DNA of 64,000 bases from Carnimonas nigrificans ATCC BAA-78 (GTDB lineage: Bacteria; Pseudomonadota; Gammaproteobacteria; Pseudomonadales; Halomonadaceae): positions 62,001 to 126,000 of the forward strand of contig NZ_JAGO01000012.1 in assembly GCF_000526695.1 (NCBI RefSeq), in the 5' to 3' direction. Under the pieces are notes generated by a model. That model saw only the letters and a program-made list of their open reading frames with translations. It was not told where the DNA came from and did no database searches. This document shows positions 55,153 to 64,000 of this stretch, piece after piece. Within the stretch, counting starts at the first letter, position 1. Every line of letters begins with the position of its first letter. A program made the position numbers and the translations under genes.

Positions 55153-56565
55153 TCAGTGTAGCGTGGGAAAGGCCAGACGCAGCGCAAGCAGCACAATGGA
55201 GAGCGCCAGCACCCAGCCCCAGCGCGCCCTTGAAATACGCTGTTTGGCAAAGAAGGGATAGCTGCTGCGTATCGCCGCACAGATGGTCAGGCCGAGCAAG
55301 GCGCCGCCAATCAGATCACTCGCCCAGTGCACCCCATAGGCAAGCCGCGATATCGCCACGGTCATGGCGGCCAGCGTAGCGCACCAGTAGGGCCAGTTGC
55401 GCCAGGCGGCGGGAAGACGCGCAGCAACAAAGGCTGCCCCGAGACCGAGCACGACCACGGCCACCGCGGTATGCGCACTGGGGTAGGAAAATGAGTGGGC
55501 AAGATAGTCGGCGGTGCCAGGGCGAACGCGGCCAATGCCGTGCTTGATTAGCACCACGCTGATACTGAGCAGGATGCCGGCAGCCAGCCAGTGCAGCACC
55601 AGCGCATAGTAGCGACGGTAGAGCCACCATAGCATCCACGGCAGCATGAACATGCCAATCCCGATACGGTCAGCCATCAGGTCGATGGTATGGGCCACCT
55701 GCTGCGTCCAGTGGTGAGTTGCCAGTTCGGTGAATAGCCGATAGCTGCGCACATCAATTGCCAGCGGTTGATCGCGATGGGCAATGACGATCCAGGTCCA
55801 GGCAATAAAAGTAATCAGGCTGATCAGCAGCAGCAGGGCAGCGGCTACCGGTGGCTCGTGGCTGTTGCAGACCCGCTGGCTGCGCCGCCATAAGCGCCGG
55901 CCAAAGCGGGTGTGACGCGCCCAGTTCAGAACGCTGCGATAGCCGATGCGTGGGCGCGAAAACAGGTTGCGCAGCCATGAAAAGCTCAGCAGCGCGATGA
56001 AGGCAATAAAGACAAACTGAATCAGCCACATGGTGGTGTCTTGCGACAGGGCCTGGGTCTCCTGCCAGGCATGGCCCAGATAGTAGCCCGGCAGGATATA
56101 AAGCGGTGCCCAGCCGATGGCGGAAAGTACATTGACCAGCGTGAAACGCCAGGTCGGCATGTTTAGCATGCCCGCGATCATCGGCACGATAGGGCGCACC
56201 GGCCCCACGAAGCGCCCCAGCAGCACCGACAGTGCGCCGTAGCGCTGGAAAAACTGCTGTCCGCGATCAAGCCAGCCTGAGTTTTTGGAAAACGGCCACA
56301 CCCGATGCAGACGATGACGCTGGCTTTTGCCCAGCCAGTAGCTGATACCATCGCCGATAACGGCACCAATGGCACCGCTGATCAGCACGCCCGGCACTGA
56401 AAGGCCGGCGGTGCCCGCCAGTGATGCGACCATGGTCATCATCACCGTGCCCGGCAGTATCAATCCGATAATGGCAACAGATTCCAGTGCAGCAAACAGT
56501 GCAATCACGATGAGAAGCGCCCAGGGCGCTTGAGTCAGGTAGTCAGTCCAGAAAGCGAGACTCAT
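55153..56565 (-). CDS. DedA-PAP2 fusion membrane protein
   Basis: A 470-residue fusion of two membrane modules. The N-terminal DedA/SNARE-associated domain (~1-200) has [19 protein letters not shown] and [20 protein letters not shown]; DedA proteins move polyprenyl phosphates or lipids across the membrane. The C-terminal PAP2 phosphatase domain (~245-470) has [18 protein letters not shown] and [16 protein letters not shown], so the Lys/Arg, Ser-x-His and His-Asp catalytic sets are intact. Together they could dephosphorylate and flip undecaprenyl pyrophosphate; this coupling is inference. Confidence 0.92.
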   Translation of the reverse strand: MSLAFWTDYLTQAPWALLIVIALFAALESVAIIGLILPGTVMMTMVASLAGTAGLSVPGVLISGAIGAVIGDGISYWLGKSQRHRLHRVWPFSKNSGWLDRGQQFFQRYGALSVLLGRFVGPVRPIVPMIAGMLNMPTWRFTLVNVLSAIGWAPLYILPGYYLGHAWQETQALSQDTTMWLIQFVFIAFIALLSFSWLRNLFSRPRIGYRSVLNWARHTRFGRRLWRRSQRVCNSHEPPVAAALLLLISLITFIAWTWIVIAHRDQPLAIDVRSYRLFTELATHHWTQQVAHTIDLMADRIGIGMFMLPWMLWWLYRRYYALVLHWLAAGILLSISVVLIKHGIGRVRPGTADYLAHSFSYPSAHTAVAVVVLGLGAAFVAARLPAAWRNWPYWCATLAAMTVAISRLAYGVHWASDLIGGALLGLTICAAIRSSYPFFAKQRISRARWGWVLALSIVLLALRLAFPTLH

Positions 56566-56809
56566 GCGTTGTTTCCTGCAATATCCATGCGTTATCGAGC
56601 GCCTTTGGCTACTGTGGCGATGTGGAAGAGGTGGTCATGCCACACGTTCGCTCGTCTTTATAGCGCTCCAGTGTATACGAAAGAAGCCTCTCAAGTCGCT
56701 GTCATCAGTGGCGTTTTTGTACCTGTGCGAGCTGTGCCTTATAGTGAGGTCATTGACGTTGAGCGAGCAACAGCGCTTGTGGTTCGATGAACGCACCAGG
56801 AGATCCCGG

Positions 56810-58081
56810 ATGACTGAGCAGCACGTAAATGCGGCCACGTATGTAAAAGAGCTGGGCCAACAGGCACGGCAGGTAGCGGGTACACTGGCGATTGCAGATA
56901 CACGCACCAAGAATTTGGCACTGGATAAAATTGCCGAGCGTCTCGATCAGGCGCGCCAGCAAATCAAGGAAGCCAACCAGCGTGATCTTGAAGCTGCGCG
57001 GGCGCGGGGGCTTGAAAGCGCGCTGGTGGATCGGCTTGAGCTGACCGATGGCCGCATCGACGGCATGATTAGCGGTCTGGCGACGGTGGCCTCGCTTGAT
57101 GATCCTGTCGGGCAGCTGGATGGCGTGAAACGCCAACGCAACGGCCTTGAAATCGGCAAGATGCGCGTGCCGATCGGGGTGATCGGCATCATCTTTGAAT
57201 CGCGCCCCAACGTCACCATTGATGCGGCAGCGCTGTGCCTGAAATCAGGCAATGTCTGCATTTTGCGCGCCGGTTCCGAGGCTCGCCATTCGGTAGCGGC
57301 GATTGCGTCCTGTATCTCTCAAGGGCTGAAGGAAGCGGGTCTGCCCGAAGCAGCGGTGCAGGTGGTGGCGTATACCGACCGCGAAATTGTCGGTGAAATG
57401 GTACGCGCCAGCGATTATATCGACCTGATTATTCCTCGCGGTGGCCGTTCGCTGATCGAGCGTATCAGTAATGAAGCACGGGTGCCGGTGCTCAAGCACC
57501 TTGATGGAATCTGTCATGTGTATGTCGATGAAGATGCTGATCTGAACAGCGCCGCTGATATTGCCTTCAATGCTAAAACATATCGTTATGGCATTTGCGG
57601 CGCGATGGAAACCTTGCTGGTGAATCAGCAGGTCGCCGAGGCATTCGTGCCGGTAATTGCCCAGCGTCTGAGCGAGCACGGCGTCGAAGTGCGCGGCTGT
57701 GAACAGGTGCAGCGCCTCTATCCCGATGCGGTGGCGGCCAGTGGCAGCGACTGGTCAAGCGAATACCTGGGGCCGGTCCTGTCCATCAAGGTTGTCGCGG
57801 ATGTCGATGCTGCGATCGAGCACATCAACCGTTATGGCTCTCACCACACCGACAGCATCGTCTCCGATCATCTCGGCAATGTGCAGCGCTTTACCCGCGC
57901 AGTGGACTCCAGCTCGGTGGTGGTCAACGCTCCTACCTGCTTCGCTGACGGTGCAGAGTATGGACTGGGCGCGGAAATCGGCATCTCCACCGACAAACTC
58001 CATGCGCGTGGCCCGGTCGGTCTGGAAGGATTGACCACCCAGAAATACCTGGTCACAGGGCGAGGGCAACTGCGTGGCTGA
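56810..58081 (+). CDS. proA: Gamma-glutamyl phosphate reductase
   Basis: Second enzyme of proline synthesis, NADPH-dependent. The 423-residue aldehyde-dehydrogenase-fold protein has [49 protein letters not shown], the catalytic Cys in [14 protein letters not shown] (~residue 266) and [19 protein letters not shown] 6 nt before ATG 56810 sets the start; the frame continues upstream but reads no known sequence. nadD overlaps its end by 8 bp. proB is not in the window. Confidence 0.97.
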   Translation: MTEQHVNAATYVKELGQQARQVAGTLAIADTRTKNLALDKIAERLDQARQQIKEANQRDLEAARARGLESALVDRLELTDGRIDGMISGLATVASLDDPVGQLDGVKRQRNGLEIGKMRVPIGVIGIIFESRPNVTIDAAALCLKSGNVCILRAGSEARHSVAAIASCISQGLKEAGLPEAAVQVVAYTDREIVGEMVRASDYIDLIIPRGGRSLIERISNEARVPVLKHLDGICHVYVDEDADLNSAADIAFNAKTYRYGICGAMETLLVNQQVAEAFVPVIAQRLSEHGVEVRGCEQVQRLYPDAVAASGSDWSSEYLGPVLSIKVVADVDAAIEHINRYGSHHTDSIVSDHLGNVQRFTRAVDSSSVVVNAPTCFADGAEYGLGAEIGISTDKLHARGPVGLEGLTTQKYLVTGRGQLRG

Positions 58082-58727
58082 GCATCGTGTTGCCATGTTC
58101 GGCGGAACCTTCGATCCCATTCATATCGGGCATCTGCGCTCGGCGGTTGAGTTGCGCGAAGTTTTGGGCATCGAGAATGTCCATATGATCGTCAACCGGC
58201 TGCCGCCGCACCGTGAAACGCCCGGCATCTCGGCTGACGATCGCCTGGCGATGGTCAGGGCGGGGGTAGGCGATACCCCCGGCTTGATCGCCGACGCGCG
58301 GGAAGTGGAGCGTGACGGGCCGTCGTGGTCGCTGCTGACGCTGCAATCACTGCGCGAAGAATATGGCGTTAACGCACGGCTGGTGATGGCGATTGGCATG
58401 GACAGCTATCGCCATTTTGATCAGTGGTATCAGGTGGAAGCGCTATTCGACGTGGCGCATGTGGTGGTGATTGATCGCCCGGGCAGCGACTTTTCACCCT
58501 CGCAAGCGTTGCTGAATCTGGTCGAACCTCGCCAGGTTGACTCGGTAGAAGCGCTTTTTTCCGCGCCCTGTGGTCATTTCATGCGGCTTACGCTGCCTTC
58601 TCCCATGGATGTTTCCGCTACTGACCTGCGTGGGCGAATTGTCAAAGGGCAGAGCATTCGTTATCTGGTTCCTGAGCAAGTTGAGGAGCTGATCTCGCAA
58701 CAGCGCTTCTACCGTGCCGCCGAGTAG
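58074..58727 (+). CDS. nadD: Nicotinate-nucleotide adenylyltransferase
   Basis: Makes nicotinic acid adenine dinucleotide from NaMN and ATP in NAD synthesis. The 217-residue protein has the nucleotidyltransferase motifs [13 protein letters not shown] (~9-21) and the ISATDLR-like [10 protein letters not shown] (~183), and [11 protein letters not shown] in the substrate loop. GTG 58074, inside the end of proA, is the apparent start, with little ribosome site of its own; translational coupling is likely. It belongs to the conserved proA-nadD-rsfS-rlmH order. Confidence 0.96.
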   Translation: MAEHRVAMFGGTFDPIHIGHLRSAVELREVLGIENVHMIVNRLPPHRETPGISADDRLAMVRAGVGDTPGLIADAREVERDGPSWSLLTLQSLREEYGVNARLVMAIGMDSYRHFDQWYQVEALFDVAHVVVIDRPGSDFSPSQALLNLVEPRQVDSVEALFSAPCGHFMRLTLPSPMDVSATDLRGRIVKGQSIRYLVPEQVEELISQQRFYRAAE

Positions 58728-58745
58728 CCTTCGTACACTATCTGA

Positions 58746-58776
58746 GCAGCAGGCAATTCCCCGGAGGGGGCCTGCT
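58746..58776 (+). terminator. Hairpin after nadD
   Basis: AGCAGGC and GCCTGCT arms enclose an inner CCCC/GGGG stem, within 50 bp of the nadD stop. No T-run, so termination is uncertain. Confidence 0.4.
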
Positions 58777-58786
58777 CCCAGACTTC

Positions 58787-58800
58787 AAGTGTGCACACTT
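58787..58800. promoter_or_regulatory. Perfect 14-bp palindrome upstream of rsfS
   Basis: AAGTGTGCACACTT is self-complementary over 14 bp, in the 299-bp nadD-rsfS gap. About 80-95 bp later AT-rich TATAAA/TAGAAT (58879-58895) could be -10 elements. It may be an operator for the rsfS-rlmH-mrdA-mrdB transcript. Nothing else is seen in the gap. Confidence 0.35.
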
Positions 58801-59026
58801 CGCTGGTAAAAAGACGCAGCAGCCCGAATGGATATCGCTTCTTCCCCATAGCTGTCACAATGAAGCAAGTCGCGCTGCTATAAATGATATAGAATACGCG
58901 CCTTGATTCAGGGGCGGGCAACTGCAAGGCGCTGTGTAGCGGGTATTGCCGCTCAAGGTGACCATTGATCCCGCCGCTCCTCCTCGTAATGCCAAGACTT
59001 ATTCATAGGATACCGTCCTGACTACT

Positions 59027-59377
59027 ATGCAAAAAGAATCTCTCGCGGCCCTGGTGGTCGATGCGCTCGACGATCTCAAGGCTCAGGATATCGTCGAAAT
59101 CGACGTTGCCGAACTGACCAGCGTGACGGATGTCATGATTATCGCCAGCGGTACGTCCAGCCGCCATGTGAGTGCCATCGCGAACAGCGTGGTAACCAAG
59201 CTCAAGGAAGCCGGCGTTCAGCCCCTCGGCGTAGAAGGGCGCGGCGGTGCCGATTGGGTGCTGGTGGATGTGGGCGATGTGGTGGTGCACGTCATGCTGC
59301 CCGATACGCGCAAGCTGTACGATCTCGAAAAACTGTGGAGCGATCTGCCTCTGGATCGTAGCGACATTCAGCAATGA
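59027..59377 (+). CDS. rsfS: Ribosome silencing factor RsfS
   Basis: Binds ribosomal protein L14 and blocks subunit joining during starvation (formerly YbeB). The 116-residue protein has the family core [36 protein letters not shown] and [20 protein letters not shown]. Its stop overlaps the rlmH start by 4 bp. Confidence 0.96.
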   Translation: MQKESLAALVVDALDDLKAQDIVEIDVAELTSVTDVMIIASGTSSRHVSAIANSVVTKLKEAGVQPLGVEGRGGADWVLVDVGDVVVHVMLPDTRKLYDLEKLWSDLPLDRSDIQQ

Positions 59378-59841
59378 AGCTGAGGATGCTGGCGGTGGGC
59401 ACTCGCATGCCCGCATGGGTGGTCAGCGGCGTGGATGAATACAAAAAACGCATGCCGCGTGAGTGTACCCTCGACATCGAGGAGATCGCGCCGGGCGTAC
59501 GCGGCAAGAACGCTGACATTGCCAGAGCGATTTCCAGCGAAGGCGATGCCGTGCTTGAAAGGCTGAAGGGCAACCCCGAAGTGGTGGCGCTGGATGTCAA
59601 GGGCAAGCCGTGGAGCACCCACGATCTGGCCGACAATCTGGAACAGTGGAAACTGGGTGGGCGCGATGTGGCGTTTCTCATCGGTGGGCCTGATGGCCTT
59701 GATGAACGCTGCCTGGCGCGGGCCGATCGCCGCTGGTCGCTGTCACCGCTGACCTTGCCGCATCCGCTGGTGCGTATTGTGCTGGCCGAGCAGCTCTATC
59801 GCGCCTGGACCCTGACCATCGGGCATCCGTATCACCGCTAG
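59374..59841 (+). CDS. rlmH: 23S rRNA pseudouridine-1915 N3-methyltransferase
   Basis: SPOUT-class methyltransferase acting on helix 69 of 23S rRNA in 70S ribosomes. The 155-residue protein has the SAM knot [25 protein letters not shown] (split around residue 110) and the C-terminal [18 protein letters not shown], ending HPYHR, typical for RlmH. Overlaps rsfS by 4 bp. Confidence 0.97.
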   Translation: MKLRMLAVGTRMPAWVVSGVDEYKKRMPRECTLDIEEIAPGVRGKNADIARAISSEGDAVLERLKGNPEVVALDVKGKPWSTHDLADNLEQWKLGGRDVAFLIGGPDGLDERCLARADRRWSLSPLTLPHPLVRIVLAEQLYRAWTLTIGHPYHR

Positions 59842-59863
59842 TGCGACATACTTGAGGCGAGAC

Positions 59864-59902
59864 GCCGTGCGCTCTTTTCTGCTGATGAAAAGGGCGCACG
59901 GC
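59864..59902 (+). terminator. Long hairpin between rlmH and mrdA
   Basis: A 16-bp stem (59864-59879 with 59887-59902, one G-T pair) with a 7-nt loop fills most of the 81-bp gap and ends 20 bp before the mrdA start. No T-run follows. It could attenuate transcription or protect mRNA ends between the ribosome genes and the cell-shape genes. Confidence 0.5.
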
Positions 59903-59922
59903 TTATGAAATGGTATTGGTGA

Positions 59923-61890
59923 ATGTTTGAAGGTTTACGCCAATTGTTCTTCGGGCGGCGCGGCAAGCCCCCGGAGATCAAGGACTCCGCCGCCGAGATT
60001 GCGTTATTTCGGCGACGCTGCATAGTCGCCTCGGTAGCGGTTGTCGCGCTTGCGGCCGTACTGGTGGGGCGCATGGTGTTCCTGCAAATATATCAGCACA
60101 AGCTCTACGTGATGCAGTCTGACAGCAACCGCATTCGTGTGGAGCCGCTGCCCCCTTCGCGCGGGCTGATCTATGACCGCAATGGGCTGCTGCTTGCCGA
60201 AAACCGGCCCACCTACAACCTGATGATTACGCGCGAGCAGGCTGAAGATGCCGATGCCACCATTGATCGCATTGTCAATGTGCTCGCGCTTCCCGATACC
60301 ATGCGCGCGACCCTGATCGAGCGCTCCCGCCAGCGCCAGCGGCCCTACGATTCAGCGCTTCTGCTCAGTGATCTGAACGAGTGGCAAATTGCGCGCCTGT
60401 CGCTCAATCGCTACCGCCTGCCCGGCGTTGATGTCGAACCCCAGTTGTTGCGTCATTACACCCAAAGCGTGCCGATGTCCCATGTGCTTGGCTACGTCGG
60501 GCGGATGAACCGCGATGACATGAATCGCCTCGATAACAGCAATTACGCCGGTACTCACTTTGTCGGCAAGCTCGGTATCGAACGCCAGTATGAAGATATT
60601 CTGCATGGCAAGGTGGGCATGAGGCGGGTGGAGACCAACGCCCACGGTCGCGTGCTGGGCGAAATTGACCGTACCGCGCCGGTCAAGGGCAAGGATTTGA
60701 CCCTGACCGTTGACAGCCATATGCAGCAGCTCGGCATGAATCTGCTGGAAGGCAGACGTGGTGCGATCGTGGCGATCCAGCCAGCGACCGGGCAGATTAT
60801 CGCCATGGTGTCGTCACCGGGCTTTGATGCCAACGCCTTCGTCACCGGCATCAGCACCAAGGATTACCAGCGTCTGCAAAATGACAAGGATTTGCCGCTC
60901 TATACCCGAGCCTCGCGCGGTGAGTATCCGCCGGCCTCGACGGTCAAGCCCTACATGGCGCTGGCGGGTCTTCAGCAGCAGGTGATCCGCCCTCAGGATA
61001 CGGTCTTTGACCCTGGCTATTACCGGCTGCCCAACGATCCCCATCGCTACCGCAACTGGTTTCGTCCCGGGCACGGCACGCTCAACATGCACCGCGCCAT
61101 CGCGCTCTCCAACGACACCTATTTCTTCAATCTCGCGCATTTGATGGGTATCCAGGGGATCGACGACTTCCTGCAACATTTCGGTTACGGCACCGATACC
61201 GCGCTGGATGTCTATGGCGCGCGCCCTGGGGTGTTGCCCAGTCCTGAGTGGAAACGCAAGCGCTTTAACAAGCCCTGGTATTCCGGAGAAACGCTGTCGG
61301 TCGGCGTAGGGCAAGGCTATTTTCTGGCGACGCCGCTGCAAATGGCGACTTCGCTCTCGGTGCTGGCGAATCGCGGCCATTGGGTGCGTCCGCATCTGCT
61401 GGCCGGGGTCAACGATGCCCCCGTCAATCCGCCGTTTGAAGGCACGCCCCCTGATATCAAGCTCAACAATCCCAGTGATTGGAATGTGATTATCGACGGC
61501 ATGAAATCGGTGGCGGACAATTCGGCCACCCTGCGCAACCGTGATTACTCCATGGCTGCGAAAACCGGCACGGCGCAGGTCTTCACGGTGGGGCAGAATG
61601 CCCGCTACAACGCCCATGAAGTTGCGGAGCGGCTGCGCGATCACTCGCTGTTCTCGGCATTTGCTCCCGTGGACAATCCGCAGATTGCGGTTGCGGTTAT
61701 CGTTGAGAATGGCGGCTGGGGCAACTCGGCAGCCGCGCCCATCGGCAAGCGGATGGTCGATGAGTGGATGCACTCGACGCGCTCCCGCGAAGTGACGCTG
61801 CCGGATACTCGCATGCCGTCGGGCAAAACACCGGAAACATCCAATGATATGCATTCGCTGCCGCCGCTGGGCGATGAAGGGGGGCGCTAG
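59923..61890 (+). CDS. mrdA: Penicillin-binding protein 2
   Basis: Peptidoglycan DD-transpeptidase of the elongasome, partner of RodA. The 655-residue protein has a short cytosolic start, one membrane helix (~32-52), the pedestal domain with PPSRGLIYDRNG and ENRPTYNLMI, and the transpeptidase domain with the active Ser in PASTVKPYMAL (~345), SNDTYF (SxN) and AAKTGTAQV (KTG) near residue 547. Catalytic motifs intact. mrdB follows after 6 bp. Confidence 0.97.
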   Translation: MFEGLRQLFFGRRGKPPEIKDSAAEIALFRRRCIVASVAVVALAAVLVGRMVFLQIYQHKLYVMQSDSNRIRVEPLPPSRGLIYDRNGLLLAENRPTYNLMITREQAEDADATIDRIVNVLALPDTMRATLIERSRQRQRPYDSALLLSDLNEWQIARLSLNRYRLPGVDVEPQLLRHYTQSVPMSHVLGYVGRMNRDDMNRLDNSNYAGTHFVGKLGIERQYEDILHGKVGMRRVETNAHGRVLGEIDRTAPVKGKDLTLTVDSHMQQLGMNLLEGRRGAIVAIQPATGQIIAMVSSPGFDANAFVTGISTKDYQRLQNDKDLPLYTRASRGEYPPASTVKPYMALAGLQQQVIRPQDTVFDPGYYRLPNDPHRYRNWFRPGHGTLNMHRAIALSNDTYFFNLAHLMGIQGIDDFLQHFGYGTDTALDVYGARPGVLPSPEWKRKRFNKPWYSGETLSVGVGQGYFLATPLQMATSLSVLANRGHWVRPHLLAGVNDAPVNPPFEGTPPDIKLNNPSDWNVIIDGMKSVADNSATLRNRDYSMAAKTGTAQVFTVGQNARYNAHEVAERLRDHSLFSAFAPVDNPQIAVAVIVENGGWGNSAAAPIGKRMVDEWMHSTRSREVTLPDTRMPSGKTPETSNDMHSLPPLGDEGGR

Positions 61891-61896
61891 ATAACC

Positions 61897-63033
61897 ATGC
61901 TTGATGCTGTCACGCGCGTGATCCGGCGCAAACAACGGCGCTCGCGCTTTTTTGGCCTGGATGCGCTGCATATTGATCTGTGGCTGGTAGGGGCGCTGTG
62001 CGTCATTATGCTGGGCGGTCTAGTGGTGCTCTATAGCGCTGCGGGCGAAAGTACCTTCATGGTCGAGGCGCAAGCGCTGCGTTTTGCGATGGCGCTGGTG
62101 CTGATGATCGCCATTGCGCAGATTCCTCCCTCAGTGATGGTGCGCTGGACGCCGCTGATTTATGTGGTGGTGGTGGCGCTGCTGGTGGCAGTGGCGGCGC
62201 TCGGCTATCACGCCATGGGCGCGCAGCGTTGGCTGATTATTCCCGGCATAGGGCGTTTTCAGCCGTCGGAATTGATGAAGATCGTGATGCCGTTGACCCT
62301 GGCGACCTATCTGTCGCGCCGCAGTCTGCCGCTTTCCTGGCTGGATCTGCTGGTGTGCCTGATCCTGTTGATGGTGCCGGTGGCGCTAATCATGGACCAG
62401 CCCGACCTGGGCACCGCCATGCTGGTGACTTTCGGTGGCTGTTTCGTGATTCTGTTTGCCGGTATTTCATGGCGGCTGATTGGTCTCTGCGTGCTGGTTA
62501 TCGCGGCTGCCTTGCCCCTGCTGTGGTTCAACATGTATGACTACCAGCAGCAGCGGGTCATGACCTTCCTGAGTCCGGAAACCGATCCACTGGGCGCTGG
62601 GTGGAATATCATTCAGTCGAAAACCGCGATCGGCTCTGGCGGCATCTTCGGCAAGGGCTGGACCCACGGTTCTCAATCCCACTTGCAGTTTCTGCCGGAA
62701 AGTCATACCGATTTCATCGTGGCGGTGCTGGCCGAGGAGTTCGGGCTGGTGGGCGTGTGTCTGTTGCTGTTTGGGTATCTGGTGGTAGTGTTCCGTGGCA
62801 TGATACTGGCCTCGCGCGCGCAGGATACCTTTGGCCGACTTGCTGCGGGCAGTCTGGCGCTGATCTTCTTCATCTATGTGGTGGTGAATATCGGCATGGT
62901 CAGTGGCCTTATGCCGGTTGTCGGGGTGCCACTGCCATTAATCAGCTACGGGGGCACCGCCAGCGTGACCTTGCTGGCCGGGTTCGGTATCCTGATGTCG
63001 ATTGGCACCCAGCGTCGGCTGGTGTCGCGGTAA
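61897..63033 (+). CDS. mrdB: Peptidoglycan glycosyltransferase RodA
   Basis: SEDS-family glycosyltransferase making lateral-wall glycan with PBP2. The 378-residue, ten-helix protein has AMGAQRWLIIPGIGRFQPSE split near residue 110, MDQPDLGTAML with the catalytic Asp, GWTHGSQSHLQFLPESHTDF in the large periplasmic loop, and PLISYGGTASV near the end. Length and order are normal. Confidence 0.97.
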   Translation: MLDAVTRVIRRKQRRSRFFGLDALHIDLWLVGALCVIMLGGLVVLYSAAGESTFMVEAQALRFAMALVLMIAIAQIPPSVMVRWTPLIYVVVVALLVAVAALGYHAMGAQRWLIIPGIGRFQPSELMKIVMPLTLATYLSRRSLPLSWLDLLVCLILLMVPVALIMDQPDLGTAMLVTFGGCFVILFAGISWRLIGLCVLVIAAALPLLWFNMYDYQQQRVMTFLSPETDPLGAGWNIIQSKTAIGSGGIFGKGWTHGSQSHLQFLPESHTDFIVAVLAEEFGLVGVCLLLFGYLVVVFRGMILASRAQDTFGRLAAGSLALIFFIYVVVNIGMVSGLMPVVGVPLPLISYGGTASVTLLAGFGILMSIGTQRRLVSR

Positions 63034-63116
63034 TGCGCCAGGCCCTGCAAGGAAGCAGGGCGTGGGTATCCCTATCAAGTGACAGGAATGTCGGTTTGTT
63101 GAGGCAATTTCCCACC

Positions 63117-64000
63117 ATGATTGATGATGCGGCGACCACACATCGGGTTGCCTCGCCGGTAGCCACTGCTCGGCGTCGTGCGCTGCGTAGCTGGCTACTG
63201 CCCGTTGTGCTGCTGTCGGCAGCTCCGTTGGCGTCGGCCCAGACAGAAAATTACGCTCCCGATACTCACCCCAGGGTAGCGGCAATGATTGATCAGCTTG
63301 CCGAGCATCAGCAGTTGGACGCTGACAGGCTGGCGGAGATCATGAGCCATGCCCAGCGCAGCCAGAAGGTGCTTGATGCCATGTCACGGCCTGCCGAGCA
63401 TCACCTGCGCTGGGATCAATATCGCAAGATATTCATTCAGCCGCAGCGGGTGAATCAGGGGGTGGAGTTTATCGCCGAACATCTCGATGATTTCGAACGC
63501 GCCGAGCGTGAATACGGTGTGCCGCGTGAAATCATTGCGGCCATTCTCGGCGTTGAAACCTCCTACGGCAGGAGCAAGGGCAATATTCGCGTGATTGATG
63601 CGCTCTCGACGCTTGCCTTCGATTACCCACCTCGTCACCAGTTCTTCCGCAAGGAGCTGGAAGCCTACCTGACGCTGACACAGCAGCAGCACCTTGATCC
63701 CCTTGCCATCAAAGGCTCCTATGCCGGTGCCTTTGGCTATTCACAGTTCATCCCTTCAAGCTATTCAGCCTATGCGGTGGATTTCAACGGTAACGGCGTG
63801 CGCGATCTCGTGGATGAGCCGAGCGATGCGATAGGCAGTGTCGCCAACTATTTTGCCGAGCATGGCTGGGTGCACGGTGTGCCGGTAGCGCTGCCCGCGC
63901 GCGGCCCCGAGCGCGAGATGCCCAGCGACCTGCCAGTCAACTCGATTGATGCGCCCAGCGCCACCAACGCCGAGTTGAGGGATAACGGCGTTCAGCCGCT
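63117..64000 (+). CDS. mltB: Lytic murein transglycosylase B (truncated by the window end)
   Basis: Translated directly from ATG 63117 to the right edge (294 codons, no stop). A basic stretch (ATARRRALRS) and a hydrophobic segment (WLLPVVLLSAAPLASA) form a signal peptide ending near residue 42. The mature part has the GH103 features MIDQLAEHQQLD, AAILGVETSYGRSKGN with the catalytic Glu (~147), TLAFDYPPRHQFFRKELEAY and KGSYAGAFGYSQFIPSSY, then DFNGNGVRDL. It cleaves glycan strands with 1,6-anhydro ends. No lipobox Cys is seen, so it resembles the soluble or non-lipidated forms. It completes the mrdA-mrdB-mltB order. Confidence 0.95.
   Translation, partial: MIDDAATTHRVASPVATARRRALRSWLLPVVLLSAAPLASAQTENYAPDTHPRVAAMIDQLAEHQQLDADRLAEIMSHAQRSQKVLDAMSRPAEHHLRWDQYRKIFIQPQRVNQGVEFIAEHLDDFERAEREYGVPREIIAAILGVETSYGRSKGNIRVIDALSTLAFDYPPRHQFFRKELEAYLTLTQQQHLDPLAIKGSYAGAFGYSQFIPSSYSAYAVDFNGNGVRDLVDEPSDAIGSVANYFAEHGWVHGVPVALPARGPEREMPSDLPVNSIDAPSATNAELRDNGVQP

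Noticed and set aside
58709-58927. 72-codon minus-strand frame after nadD
   Set aside because: Weak start, no recognisable domain, and it spans the hairpin and the palindrome of the nadD-rsfS gap.

Overview
The window reads as a chromosome segment of a gammaproteobacterium, most like the Halomonadaceae/Pseudomonas side of the class. The evidence is gene order: trpF-accD-folC-SPOR-cvpA-purF-metZ, dusB-fis-purH, accB-accC-prmA, serS with a cysG-like gene, and proA-nadD-rsfS-rlmH-mrdA-mrdB-mltB all occur as recognisable conserved blocks. A BCCT-type compatible-solute transporter fits a Halomonadaceae-like organism, but the genus cannot be fixed from this sequence alone. There are no rRNA genes, phage structural genes, transposases or cas genes; one tRNA (Leu, anticodon UAG) is present.

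Layout: 1-7.6 kb is a tight housekeeping operon for tryptophan, fatty-acid, folate, purine and methionine synthesis, with several 4-bp ATGA/GTGA start-stop overlaps. 7.6-14.3 kb holds a LysR regulator, an aromatic/aspartate aminotransferase, a MarR-HlyD-DUF2955 efflux set with a palindromic operator, and cfa. 14.3-20 kb has a thiamine-binding-like small protein behind a stretch of interleaved inverted repeats, a flippase, a cobalamin adenosyltransferase, serS and a SUMT gene with an eroded siroheme-synthase N-terminus. 20-34 kb is the accessory part: two MHS-family transporters, a DhaK-DhaL kinase, bestrophin, AroE-like, Tat-cupin, EexN-like lipoprotein, DJ-1/PfpI, an M20 amidohydrolase and two low-complexity secreted proteins, separated by gene-poor spacers with dispersed repeats. 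34-46.7 kb returns to core genes (tRNA-Leu, comF, srkA, folE, purH, fis, dusB, prmA, accC, accB, dsbD, ppa). 47-53.5 kb has the BCCT carrier, an exonuclease plus cNMP/CBS/DUF294 protein, and a divergent PP2C-kinase fusion that looks catalytically dead. 53.5-64 kb holds mpl, a DedA-PAP2 fusion and the proA...mltB block, mltB being cut by the window end.

Most notable: a cas-less two-repeat type I-E CRISPR remnant (37512-37601) just downstream of purH; a candidate structured RNA at 14521-14656; the PP2C/kinase fusion with both active sites altered; the shortened CysG-like protein; a dispersed ~27-bp repeat seen three times; and several small genes under 100 residues, including a 59-residue membrane protein tail-to-tail with comF.
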